This document shows positions 17,383 to 26,071 of a stretch of 64,000 nucleotides of DNA, one piece after another. The stretch comes from Streptomyces sp. DH37 (GTDB taxonomy: Bacteria; Actinomycetota; Actinomycetes; Streptomycetales; Streptomycetaceae). Positions within the stretch are counted from its first letter, which is position 1. Every line of letters starts with the position of its first letter. The notes under the pieces are model-generated. The model was not told the origin of the DNA. It was given only the letters and a program-made list of their open reading frames with translations, and searched no databases. The DNA lies in contig NZ_JARVKV010000008.1 in assembly GCF_029813835.1 (NCBI RefSeq), positions 102,386 to 166,385 on the forward strand, written 5' to 3'. A program made the translations under genes and the position numbers.

Positions 17383-18849
17383 TCAGGCCGCCTGCTCCAC
17401 CTCGCGGACGTCCGGCGCCGCCGGGTCGGCGCCGTCGGACTCCGGCTCCGGGTTCCGGACGGGCTGCCTCGGGATGGCGAAGGCCACCAGGCCGCCGAGC
17501 GCGGTGACCGCGGCGCCGATCCACAGGGCGGGCCGTACGCCGTCCACGAAGTCCTGCGCGGACGCGTAGCCGCCGTAGGCCGCGAAGACGGTGCCGAGGA
17601 CGGCCACGCCCAGGACGCCGCCGACCTCCCGGGCGGTGCTGTTGGCGCCGGACGCCTTCCCGTGCTCCTCCCGCCGCACGGCGGAGAGCACCACCGTGGC
17701 GGCGGGCGCGAAGGTCAGGCCCATTCCGATGCCCGCGAGGACCATCGGGGCGACCAGGCGGGAGTAGGGGGTGTCGACCGTCGCCACCAGGTTGATCCAG
17801 GCCAGGCCGGCCGCCTGGAGGAGCAGGCCCAGTCCCATCAGCCGGCCGCCCCCCACCCGGTTGGTGAGCATGCCCGCCAGCGGCGCCACGAACATCGGCA
17901 TCAGGGTCCAGGACAGGGTGAGCACACCGGCGTGCAGCGGGGTGCGCGGCGGCGCGATCTGGAGGTACTGCGCGAGCAGGAAGATCGACCCGAAGACGCC
18001 GAAGTACATGGCGGCGGAGACCACGTTGGTGAGGGTGAAGGCGCGGATCCGGTAGAAGCGCAGCGGCAGCAGCGGGGCCTCGGTGCGCCTCTCCCAGAGG
18101 GTGAACAGGGCGAGCAGCACCGTGCCGCCGGCCAGGGCGAGCAGCACCCGGCCGTCGGTCCAGCCGCGCGTCTCGCCGTTGACGATGCCCCAGACCAGGG
18201 CGAGGAGGCCGACGGTGACCAGCAGCATGCCCTCGACGTCGATGCGGGCCCGCTCCCCGCGGCTCTCCTTCAGGACCACCAGCGCCAGCGGCACCGCGAC
18301 CAGCCCGACCGGCACGTTGATCCAGAAGATCCACTGCCAGGCCAGTCCGTCCACGACCGCGCCGCCCACCACCGGGCCGAGCGCGACGGCGGTGCCGCTG
18401 ACCGCGCTCCACAGGCCGACGGCCAGGCCGCGCAGCCGGTCGGGGACGGCGGCGGAGAGCAGGGTCAGCGACAGGGGCATGACCGCGGCGGCGCCCAGCC
18501 CCTGGAGCGCGCGGAAGAGGATGAGCTGGCCGCTGCCGGTGGAGAGGCCGCAGCCGACGGAGGCCAGGGTGAAGACGGTGATGCCGGCGACGAAGAACCG
18601 GCGGCGTCCGTAGCGGTCGCCCAGGCCGGCGCAGACCAGCAGGAAGCAGGCGAAGCCCAGGGTGTAGGCGTTGACGAACCACTGGAGGTCCTGGGTGCTC
18701 GCCGAGAGGTCCTGCTGGAGGGTCCGCAGCGCGGTGGACACCACCAGGTTGTCCAGGGCGGTCATGAACATCGGCAGGGAGCAGGCGACGATCGACAGCC
18801 ACAGCGGCGTGCGCGTCGCGCCCGGAGCGGCGGATGCGGCGGTGGACAA
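17383..18849 (-). CDS. EmrB/QacA-family (DHA2, 14-TM) MFS exporter
   Basis: About 488 aa. PMFMTALDNLVVSTALRTLQ is the family motif D1 in helix 1, GLGDRYGRRRFFVAG is motif A, and SGTAVALGPVVGGAVV is motif C of drug:proton antiporters. Fourteen hydrophobic segments fit the DHA2 group. The TTG at 18849 with GGGAGGA eight bases upstream is the likely start; in-frame sequence further upstream overlaps the preceding gene. It forms an operon with the DUF3291 protein and is probably controlled by the divergent MerR gene. Confidence 0.87.
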   Translation of the reverse strand: MSTAASAAPGATRTPLWLSIVACSLPMFMTALDNLVVSTALRTLQQDLSASTQDLQWFVNAYTLGFACFLLVCAGLGDRYGRRRFFVAGITVFTLASVGCGLSTGSGQLILFRALQGLGAAAVMPLSLTLLSAAVPDRLRGLAVGLWSAVSGTAVALGPVVGGAVVDGLAWQWIFWINVPVGLVAVPLALVVLKESRGERARIDVEGMLLVTVGLLALVWGIVNGETRGWTDGRVLLALAGGTVLLALFTLWERRTEAPLLPLRFYRIRAFTLTNVVSAAMYFGVFGSIFLLAQYLQIAPPRTPLHAGVLTLSWTLMPMFVAPLAGMLTNRVGGGRLMGLGLLLQAAGLAWINLVATVDTPYSRLVAPMVLAGIGMGLTFAPAATVVLSAVRREEHGKASGANSTAREVGGVLGVAVLGTVFAAYGGYASAQDFVDGVRPALWIGAAVTALGGLVAFAIPRQPVRNPEPESDGADPAAPDVREVEQAA

Positions 18850-18932
18850 GGGCGTCCTCCCGGATCGAGATGGTGGACGGGCGGGTGGAGGGACAGGTGG
18901 ACGGGCGGATGAACGGGCGGGGGGCGGGCGGT

Positions 18933-19334
18933 TCAGGACTGCCGGGTCCGGGCGTCCTCCAGGCGCGTGCGGGCGTCGTCCCAGGAGATGGGGAGCCGCT
19001 CGCCGGGGACGGTCCAGAAGACGAAGTGGGACTGGCGCATGGTGGGCCGCAGCCGCTTCATGATCGAGTTGTGCGGCTCGGCCTTGGCGTAGGCGTACAG
19101 CGCCTCCTTGCTCTCCCAGGCCGACAGGGTCCAGAAGACGCCGCGGGTGAGCTGGGCGATGAGCGAGGCCCCGAAGGCGCCCGGCGCCCGGCGGGCCTGC
19201 CGCCACGTGGCGAGGGAGAGCCAGAAGAAGCGGGGGACGTGCCGCAGCGACGAGACCTCCAGCCGGGAGGCCATGACGAACGCCTCGGCGGAGGGGGGCG
19301 CCGGATTGATCTTCGCCCAGGGGAGTGTCGGCAT
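18933..19334 (-). CDS. DUF3291 / spheroidene-monooxygenase-like small protein
   Basis: 133 aa. SLIAQLTRGVFWTLSAWESKE followed by ALYAYAKAEPHNSIMKRL and SHFVFWTVPGERLPISWDDA matches the dimeric ferredoxin-like DUF3291 family, which often lies beside resistance and oxidative genes. Role unknown; heme or small-molecule binding has been suggested for relatives. It is the first gene of the pair with the 14-TM exporter, 83 bases upstream of it, and diverges from the MerR gene. Confidence 0.75.
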   Translation of the reverse strand: MPTLPWAKINPAPPSAEAFVMASRLEVSSLRHVPRFFWLSLATWRQARRAPGAFGASLIAQLTRGVFWTLSAWESKEALYAYAKAEPHNSIMKRLRPTMRQSHFVFWTVPGERLPISWDDARTRLEDARTRQS

Positions 19335-19402
19335 GAGTCGGGTCCTTGCTCTGCGGAGGGGGCTGCTGACGGGCGACGCGGTGACAGCGCCCGCGATAAA
19401 TC

Positions 19403-19430
19403 GATAGTGGAACTATCCGCTATGGATAGT
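19403..19430. promoter_or_regulatory. Overlapping dyads, likely MerR operator
   Basis: ACTATCC (19412-19418) and GGATAGT (19424-19430) make a 19-bp dyad, the usual MerR operator length. A second dyad, GATAGT-GGA-ACTATC (19403-19417), shares the central half-site. The element sits between the divergent DUF3291/exporter operon and the MerR gene in the only AT-rich stretch of that gap. Confidence 0.7.
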
Positions 19431-19491
19431 GGCACGTTACACTTCCTTTGTCTACCGACATCCGCAGCCACTTCGGGAGCGAGGAACCCCC

Positions 19492-20151
19492 GTGAAGATG
19501 TCCGAACTGAGCCGTCGCAGCGGCGTGCCCGTCCCGACGATCAAGTTCTATCTGCGGGAGGGCCTGCTGCCGGCCGGGCGGGCGACGGCCACCAACCAGG
19601 CCGAGTACGAGGAGGACCATCTGCGGCGGCTGCGCCTGGTACGGGCGCTGATCACCCTCGGCGGGCTCTCGGTGGCCGCCACCCGGGAGGTCCTGGAGGC
19701 GATCGCCGAACCGCTCGACCGGTACCGGACCCTCGGCGTCACGCACTACGCCCTGCGCCCCCCGGCGGCCGGCGCCTCCCGGAGCGGTGAGGACGGCGCG
19801 GACGACGACGGCAGCACGGCCGAGGTGCAGCGGCTCATCGAGCGGATGGGCTGGACCGTCACCGAGGCGTCGCCGCTCCGGGAGGCGCTGGCCGCCGGGC
19901 TGCGGGCGCTGCGCGAGGTCGGCGCGGCGTACGGCGCCGACGAGCTGGCGCCGTACGCCGAACTGGCCGCCGCGACCGCCCGGCTGGACCTGGACCACCT
20001 CGCCGGGATCGAGGACCGGATCGACATCGCGGAGCGCGCCCTGGTGCTGACCGTCCTCATGGAACCGGTGCTGGCGACGCTGCGCCGGATGGCGCAGGAG
20101 CACGAGAGCGCGCTGCGCTACGCCGACGGGGACGCCGGCGCCGCCGGGTGA
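19492..20151 (+). CDS. MerR-family regulator
   Basis: 219 aa. KMSELSRRSGVPVPTIKFYL is the winged helix-turn-helix, with the wing residues in GLLPAGRATATNQAEYEEDH, then a short dimerisation helix and a ~120-residue C-terminal helical domain with no cysteine pair. It is therefore a ligand sensor rather than a metal sensor. GTG 19492 follows GAGGAA with good spacing; ATG 19498 is also possible. It is predicted to act on the 19403-19430 dyads and the divergent exporter operon. Confidence 0.85.
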   Translation: MKMSELSRRSGVPVPTIKFYLREGLLPAGRATATNQAEYEEDHLRRLRLVRALITLGGLSVAATREVLEAIAEPLDRYRTLGVTHYALRPPAAGASRSGEDGADDDGSTAEVQRLIERMGWTVTEASPLREALAAGLRALREVGAAYGADELAPYAELAAATARLDLDHLAGIEDRIDIAERALVLTVLMEPVLATLRRMAQEHESALRYADGDAGAAG

Positions 20152-20152
20152 G

Positions 20153-20893
20153 TCACCGGACGGCACCGGGCACCACCGGGTCGACGTACCGCGGCACAGG
20201 GGCGGTCCACGGGCCGGGCCCGCCGCCGTCCCGCCGCACCGCCACCCCCAGCCGGTGCCCGCTGGGCGCCGACAGCAGGGCGAAGCTCCAGCGCGGGGTC
20301 TCGGCCGCCGGCACCGCCGGGTCCTCCAGCACGATCCGGCCGTACCGGTCCGGGCCGAGCCGGAACCCGTCGAAGCGGTGCTGGAAACCCAGTCCCAGCG
20401 CCTTGGTGTACGCCTCCTTCAGCACCCACACGTCGGTGAACGCCCGCGCCCGCTCCGCGGGCGGCAGCCCGGCCAGCAGCGCGCGTTCGGCGGGGGCCAG
20501 CCACCGCGTGCCGTACCGGACCGCGTCCTCCCCCGCCTCGGCCGGCTCCGCGTCCAGCCCGCACGGTCCCTCGCCGCTCACCAGGAGGGCGATCAGGCCC
20601 CGGGTGTGCGCCAGGCTGAACCGCACCCCCCACGGGTTGGGGTCCAGCTCCGGCCTGCCCAGCTCGCTGCGGGCGAACCGGAGCGCGGCCGGGTCCTCGC
20701 CCAGCAGCTCCCCGAGCACGGTGCGGCACAGCAGCCGCGCGCCGAGGAAGCGGCGCCGGCCGTCCGGCGGGAGGATGCGGTCCAGGCGGCCGCGCTCGTC
20801 GGGGGAGAGCAGGCCGGCGGCCCGCCTCGCCGTCTCCCCCCCGACCGCGTCCTCGGTCAGCAGCCACACCCCCGCGGTCCGCGCGGCGGTCAC
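20153..20893 (-). CDS. Sfp-type 4'-phosphopantetheinyl transferase
   Basis: A 246-aa enzyme that loads carrier-protein serines with phosphopantetheine from CoA. GLDAE (Mg-binding GxDxE) and WVLKEAYTKALG (the WxxKEAxxKA signature) are both intact, with FSLAHTRGLIALLV before them. GTG 20893 overlaps the stop of the upstream dehydrogenase gene (GTGA). It is the last gene of the lipid synthase operon and the functional counterpart of PfaE, presumably activating the ACP of the PfaA-like protein and the discrete ACP. Confidence 0.92.
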   Translation of the reverse strand: MTAARTAGVWLLTEDAVGGETARRAAGLLSPDERGRLDRILPPDGRRRFLGARLLCRTVLGELLGEDPAALRFARSELGRPELDPNPWGVRFSLAHTRGLIALLVSGEGPCGLDAEPAEAGEDAVRYGTRWLAPAERALLAGLPPAERARAFTDVWVLKEAYTKALGLGFQHRFDGFRLGPDRYGRIVLEDPAVPAAETPRWSFALLSAPSGHRLGVAVRRDGGGPGPWTAPVPRYVDPVVPGAVR

Positions 20894-22674
20894 TCGGGGG
20901 CGGGCGTGGACGCGCGGACGGGGACCGGCCGGGCGGAGAACAGGCGCGGGGCGCCGTGCAGTTCGCGCAGCACCTCCATCACCCGGTCCACGACCTGCGG
21001 GTCGGTGACCGTCTCGGTCGGGTACAGCAGCCGCCACACCCGCTCCAGGGAGAGCAGCAGCACCGCGCCGTCCGGGAAGCCGCCGCCGAACGCCTCGGCG
21101 GACCCGGTGGCCAGCTGTACGGAGGCGGCGGCGGCGTGCAGCGCGCAGTACCGCTCGGCCAGCCGGAACAGCTCGGCCGAGGAGCCGTACCCGCGCCCCT
21201 GCCGCTGCTTGAGCAGGTCCAGTTCCGCCCGCATCCGCGCGAACTCCCCCGCCAGCCGCCCGGCCAGGTCCGCCGCGCGGTTCAGCCAGTCCCGCTGCCG
21301 CTCGTCGCCGTGCCGGGCCGCCGCCTCCCGCAGCCGCCGCACGGCCGCCGGCAGCGAGACCACCGTGTCGTCCCGGCCGCGGCTGACCAGGAGCTGGCGG
21401 TGCGGCTCCCACGGCGGCAGCGGCGCGTCCGCGTCGTACACCACGGCCGCCCGCCCGGCCGCCTCGGCGCGCGCGGCGTCGTCGGCCGAGACCGCCGTCG
21501 TCAGCAGCGCGTCGAGCTGGGCTCCGACGCTCTTGAGGTTCACCACCGTGTTGCCGTCGACGAAGTGGACCGCCAGCAGGTCGCGCAGCATCTTCTGGTA
21601 GACGCCGTAGTGCGGGTGGGCGCGCAGGTACTGGCGGGCGCCCAGCACCACCGAGAGCTGCGCCATCGTGCGGTCCAGCAGCGTCGGCACGAAGTACTTG
21701 ACGACGGACGAGAAGACGCTGGTCTGCTCCGGGACCACCTGGAGGGCCCGGACGGCCGCCGTGGAGACCGCGTCGGCCAGCATCAGATCGGCGAAGGACT
21801 CGGCGAGCTGGCGCCGCGAGTAGGGGATGTCGGCGACCTTCTGGCCGAAGATCTCCCGCTGCTCGGCGAAGTCCAGGGTCACCCGCAGCGCGGTGTCCAC
21901 CGCGCCCAGCGCGATCGCGCAGATCACCGTACGGGCCACCTGAGCGCCCTGGAGGGCGAGTTCGAGCCCCTGCCCCTCGGCGCCGATGCGGCACTCCTCG
22001 GGCACGAACACCCCGTCCAGCCGGATGCCGCTCATGTCGATGGCCCGCAGTCCGTGCAGGCGTTCGCCCGGCAGCGGCAGCACCGAACCGGCCGGGCAGC
22101 GGCGCTTGTCCACCGCGAAGACCGACCAGCCGCCCGGCCCGCCGCGCGGGTCGGTGCGGGCCTGGACGCTCACCACGTCGGCCACCGTGGCGTTGCCGAT
22201 CAGCCACTTCTCACCGGTCAGGACGTAGCCGCCGGGGACCTTCTCGGCGCGCATCTCGTTGGCGAGGATGTCGCTGCCGTGGCCGCGCTCGGTCAGCCCC
22301 CAGGCCATCCGCCCGCCGTGGTTGATCGCCTCGACGGCGGCCCTGCCCTGCTCGTCGGTGGCGGCGATCCAGGTCGGCATGAACGCCACGTTGGTGATCA
22401 TCAGCGCGGTGGCGGTGGTCGGGTCCCGGCGGGCCACCAGCCTCACGAGCTGGAAGCCGACCTCCACGTCGCCCGCCCGCCCGCCCCACCGCTCGGGCAG
22501 GCAGTAGTGGTGCAGTCCCCAGGACTGCAGCAGGCCGACCATCTCGTAGGGGTACTGCTCGCGCTCGTCGTGGTCGAGGACGCGGCTGAACGGCATCCGC
22601 GAGCGGTCGTCGTGCGGATCGCCCAGGTACTCCTCCAGCTCCCCGGCGAGGGAGGCCAGTTTGGCGGCGGTCAT
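20890..22674 (-). CDS. Acyl-CoA-dehydrogenase-like flavoprotein 1
   Basis: 594 aa, longer than classical acyl-CoA dehydrogenases (~380-400). The N-terminal and middle domains are clear: AWGLTERGHGSDILANEM and GGYVLTGEKWLIGNAT are the FAD/substrate loops, and LDFAEQREIFGQKVAD opens the C-terminal helical domain. Where most family members have the catalytic YEGT, this protein reads HFVDGNT, with Asp instead of Glu. About 180 extra C-terminal residues follow. It overlaps its neighbours by 4 bases on both sides. It may introduce or remove a double bond on a carrier-bound chain (inference). Confidence 0.82.
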   Translation of the reverse strand: MTAAKLASLAGELEEYLGDPHDDRSRMPFSRVLDHDEREQYPYEMVGLLQSWGLHHYCLPERWGGRAGDVEVGFQLVRLVARRDPTTATALMITNVAFMPTWIAATDEQGRAAVEAINHGGRMAWGLTERGHGSDILANEMRAEKVPGGYVLTGEKWLIGNATVADVVSVQARTDPRGGPGGWSVFAVDKRRCPAGSVLPLPGERLHGLRAIDMSGIRLDGVFVPEECRIGAEGQGLELALQGAQVARTVICAIALGAVDTALRVTLDFAEQREIFGQKVADIPYSRRQLAESFADLMLADAVSTAAVRALQVVPEQTSVFSSVVKYFVPTLLDRTMAQLSVVLGARQYLRAHPHYGVYQKMLRDLLAVHFVDGNTVVNLKSVGAQLDALLTTAVSADDAARAEAAGRAAVVYDADAPLPPWEPHRQLLVSRGRDDTVVSLPAAVRRLREAAARHGDERQRDWLNRAADLAGRLAGEFARMRAELDLLKQRQGRGYGSSAELFRLAERYCALHAAAASVQLATGSAEAFGGGFPDGAVLLLSLERVWRLLYPTETVTDPQVVDRVMEVLRELHGAPRLFSARPVPVRASTPAPE

Positions 22675-24470
22675 ACGGCTGCTCCTTCCAGGGGTGCGGG
22701 CTCCCCGGGCGCGGTGTCCCCGGCTCCGGGGTCCGGGGTCGCCAGGGGCAGGGCTGCGACGGAGAACAGGCGGTCGTCCGCGTGCAGCGGCAGTACGGCG
22801 GCCAGGACCGCCTCCGCGTCCTCCTCCGGCAGCGGCGCGGTGCGGCCCGCGGCCCGGGACAGCAGCACCGTCAGGGCGGCGGCGAGCCAGCCGGCGTCGC
22901 CCTCGGGCACGCCGCACAGGCGGCGGTCGCGGTTGTGCCACCACAGCAGCAGGCAGCTCGCGGCGGCGTGCACCCAGCACAGCCGCGCGGCGAGGTCCTG
23001 GTCGCGCAGCGGGTCCGCGCCCCGGCGGGCGCGCAGGGCGTGACCGAGCCAGGACACGGCCCGCTCCAGCCGGGTGACGGCCCGCGCCACGCGCCGGCCG
23101 GCCGCCTCCTGCCGTACGGCGGCGGCCACCGCCGGCACCGCGGCCAGCACCGGGTCCGCGCCGCGGTCGGACAGCTCCAGGCCCTCCAGGCGCAGCCCGG
23201 GCGGCTCGGCGTCCAGCGCGAACACCTGCGCGAGGGCGGCGTCCGGCGCCTTCGCGTGCGGTGCCTTCGAGTCCGGGGCCTTCGCGTCCGCGGCGGGCGA
23301 CGCGGCGGCCAGCCGGGCGAAGTGGGCCGCGACCAGGCGGAGGTTGGCGGTCGGGCTGGTGTCGATGTAGCGGACGACGGCGTTGTCCCGCCGCAGGACG
23401 TCGAACGCCGCGTACGGCCCGTCGCCCAGCACGCCGCGGCTGGCGAGCACGTCCGCGCAGCGCGCCAGCGCCTCCTCGGAGGCGTCGGTGAGCACCTTCT
23501 TCGCCACGCTCGACCACAGGCTCTGGGCGGCCGGCAGGACGTGCAGGCCCCGGGCGGTGGCCAGCGCCACCGCGTCCCCGGCCAGCAGCAGGGCCGCGGC
23601 GGTGGCCAGTTCGCGCCGCACGCCCGGATGCGCCAGGGCTGGGCGGCCCGCCACCCGGTGGGCGGCGGCGAAGTCCGCCGCGAGGCGCAGACCGGTGTCG
23701 GCGCAGGCCAGGTTGGCCGCCGTGCTCACGGTGCGGACCACCTGCATGGCCTTCATCGCGGTCTCCAGGCCCCGGCCCGGCTCGCCGACCAGCGCGCTCT
23801 CCGGCACGGTGAGCCCGTCGAAGCGGAATCCGGCGAGGTCCACGCCGCGCATGCCCGCCGGGCGGCGGGCGCCGCGGCGGGCCGCCGCGGCCCGCTCGCC
23901 GTCCAGGAGCAGCGCGGAGAACGCGGCCGGGCCGCGCCCGCCGGTGCGGGCCACCACCAGCAGCGCCTCGCACCTCCCGCCGAGGCCGACCAGCCACTTC
24001 TCACCGGTGAGGCGGAAGCCGCCGCCCGGCGCGCGCTCGGCCGCGCAGTCGTTGGCCAGCAGGTCGCTGCCGTGCGCGGCCTCGGAGAGGGCGAAGCCCA
24101 GCGAGCCGCCGTCGCGCAGCAGCCGGACGGCGAGTTCGCGCTGCCCGGCCGAGCCGGCGATCAGCACGCAGGTGGCCGCGGTGATGCCGAACATGGTGGC
24201 GGGCATGACCGCCGCGTCCCGCCGGGCGGCGGCCCTCACCAGCATCAGCGTGGCGTCCATGGCGGCGAGGGTGCCGCCCTCGCCGGCCGGGACGAACGCG
24301 GTGCGCAGCCGCGGCCCGGCCCGGTCGGCGAGGGCGTGCGGGAAGGAGCCGGAGGCGTCCCGGTCGGCCGCGGCGGCGAACCCGAAGGGGTTGCGCGCCT
24401 CGCGCGGGTCGCCCAGCTCGCGGTCCAGGGCGGTCGCGGCGGCGTAGCGCGGCCACTCCTCCGCGGTCAT
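22671..24470 (-). CDS. Acyl-CoA-dehydrogenase-like flavoprotein 2
   Basis: 599 aa, a paralogue of the gene that follows it. FALSEAAHGSDLLANDC and GGGFRLTGEKWLVGLG mark the flavin domain. The catalytic YEGT region reads RYIDTSPTANL, again Asp for Glu. A linker near residue 415 carries a repeated KAPDSKAPHAKAPD motif not found in the sister protein. The two could work as a heterodimer, as known for some actinobacterial FadE pairs (inference). Start at ATG 24470, overlapping the PfaD stop (ATGA). Confidence 0.8.
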   Translation of the reverse strand: MTAEEWPRYAAATALDRELGDPREARNPFGFAAAADRDASGSFPHALADRAGPRLRTAFVPAGEGGTLAAMDATLMLVRAAARRDAAVMPATMFGITAATCVLIAGSAGQRELAVRLLRDGGSLGFALSEAAHGSDLLANDCAAERAPGGGFRLTGEKWLVGLGGRCEALLVVARTGGRGPAAFSALLLDGERAAAARRGARRPAGMRGVDLAGFRFDGLTVPESALVGEPGRGLETAMKAMQVVRTVSTAANLACADTGLRLAADFAAAHRVAGRPALAHPGVRRELATAAALLLAGDAVALATARGLHVLPAAQSLWSSVAKKVLTDASEEALARCADVLASRGVLGDGPYAAFDVLRRDNAVVRYIDTSPTANLRLVAAHFARLAAASPAADAKAPDSKAPHAKAPDAALAQVFALDAEPPGLRLEGLELSDRGADPVLAAVPAVAAAVRQEAAGRRVARAVTRLERAVSWLGHALRARRGADPLRDQDLAARLCWVHAAASCLLLWWHNRDRRLCGVPEGDAGWLAAALTVLLSRAAGRTAPLPEEDAEAVLAAVLPLHADDRLFSVAALPLATPDPGAGDTAPGEPAPLEGAAV

Positions 24471-26071
24471 CGCCCGCCCCCTTCCACGGCCGAGGGCGCC
24501 GGCCGGTACTCGGCGCAGGAGCGCGGCAGGCGCACCCCGGCGAGCGCGAGCTGGTGCACCCGCGCGGCGTAGGCGGCGCCGCGCAGCAGGTGCCGGGCGA
24601 CGTCCGCCGCACGCCGGTTCTCCGGTGCGGCCAGATAGGTGCCGCGCGCCCAGGAGTTGAAGGCGCCCATGGCCGGGCCGCACCACACCTGGAAGTCGGC
24701 GGTGCGGTCCGCCTCGCCGGTCACCGCCCACCGCGAGGCCATGCCCAGGTACCAGCGGAAGAGCAGCGCCATCCGGCGGCGCGGCACGGCCGCGGCGCGC
24801 CGCAGCTGGTCGGGGTCGCGGCGGGCGAAGTACGCCTCGACCTCCTGCCACACCTCCGCCACCGGGCGGCGGAAGATCTGCTCCTCCAGGCGGCGCAGCT
24901 CCTTCTCCGGCAGGGCCTCGATCCCGTCGTACCGCTGGTACAGCTCGTAGAGGCGCTTGGCGCGCATCGGGAACAGGGTGCCCTTCTTCAGCACCTGGAG
25001 TTCCACGCCGAGTTCGAACATGTCGGCGGCGGGGGCCATCTCGCAGTCGGCCAGCCCCGCTTCGGCGAGCAGCCGCCGGGCGGCCTCGGAGGTGCCGGAC
25101 TCCAGGCACGACTGGTGCACGGAGCCCACCACCACGTAGTCGGCCCCCATCGCGTAGGCGGCGGCCGCCGCGTGCGGGGTGCCGATGCCGCCGCCCGCGC
25201 CGATCCCGACCGGCACCGGGTAGCGCAGTTCGCGCTGGACGGCGTCGCGCGTCTCCAGCAGCGCCGGGAAGAGGGCGGTGAGGGGGCGCCGGTCGGTGTG
25301 GCCCCCGGAGTCCGCCTCGGCGGTGATGTCGTCGGCCAGGGGCACGTACCGGGCGAGTTCCGCCTGTTCGGCGGTGACCAGCCCGCGGGCCAGCAGGTCG
25401 GCGACGACGGCCTGCGGGGCGGGCCGCATGAACCGCTCGGCCACCTCGGGGCGCGAAACCTTGGCGATGAGCCGGTTGGCGGCCTCCACCCGTCCGTCGC
25501 GGCCCCGCCGCAGCCCGGCCACCCGGTAGCGCACCACGTGGGGGGTGAGGTCCAGGTAGGCCGACGCCTCGACGCATCTGACGCCGTGCCTGAGCAGCAG
25601 CTCCACGCCGTCGCGCTCCAGGGCGTCCTCGCTGGGGCTGTGGATGAGGTTGACCGCCCAGGGCAGGCCCGGGAGCTCGGCGGCGAAGCGGCGCAGGGCG
25701 CGGTCGATGCGCTCGGGCAGCAGGCCGGCCGCGCCGAAGGAGGCCAGGCAGCCGGAGCGGGCGAGGGCGGTCACCAGGTCCTCGGAGGCGATGCCGCCCG
25801 CCATGGCGCCGCCCATGTAGGCGAGGCGGACGCCGTGCCGGGTCCGGAAGGCGCTGGAGCCCAGGCGCTCGGGCGGCAGCGGGCCGAGCGCGGCGAGGAC
25901 CCGGGTGTGCGGGCCGGGCCGGACGGTGGTGGCGCCGGGCCCGTGCGGGGTGGCGACGATGTAGCAGGGTTCCTCCAGCCGGCCCAGTACGTGCCGGATT
26001 CCCTCCGGGTCGGTGCGGGGCGCCTCCGTGGCGGGTGCGGGGCGGGCGGCCCCGGGCACGGGGGTCGTCAT
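24467..26071 (-). CDS. pfaD: PfaD-type trans-acting enoyl reductase (FMN, NPD-like TIM barrel)
   Basis: 534 aa. YMGGAMAGGIASEDLVTAL and FGAAGLLPERIDRAL are hallmark PfaD blocks. The FMN phosphate site is GIGAGGGIGTPHAAAAAYAM followed by GADYVVVGSV, and the C-terminus (FRWYLGMASRWAVTGE, VWCGPAMGAFNSWARGTYL) is specific to PfaD. In polyunsaturated fatty acid synthases it reduces selected enoyl intermediates and so decides which double bonds remain. Coupled by 4-base overlaps to the PfaC-like and dehydrogenase genes. Confidence 0.93.
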   Translation of the reverse strand: MTTPVPGAARPAPATEAPRTDPEGIRHVLGRLEEPCYIVATPHGPGATTVRPGPHTRVLAALGPLPPERLGSSAFRTRHGVRLAYMGGAMAGGIASEDLVTALARSGCLASFGAAGLLPERIDRALRRFAAELPGLPWAVNLIHSPSEDALERDGVELLLRHGVRCVEASAYLDLTPHVVRYRVAGLRRGRDGRVEAANRLIAKVSRPEVAERFMRPAPQAVVADLLARGLVTAEQAELARYVPLADDITAEADSGGHTDRRPLTALFPALLETRDAVQRELRYPVPVGIGAGGGIGTPHAAAAAYAMGADYVVVGSVHQSCLESGTSEAARRLLAEAGLADCEMAPAADMFELGVELQVLKKGTLFPMRAKRLYELYQRYDGIEALPEKELRRLEEQIFRRPVAEVWQEVEAYFARRDPDQLRRAAAVPRRRMALLFRWYLGMASRWAVTGEADRTADFQVWCGPAMGAFNSWARGTYLAAPENRRAADVARHLLRGAAYAARVHQLALAGVRLPRSCAEYRPAPSAVEGGGR

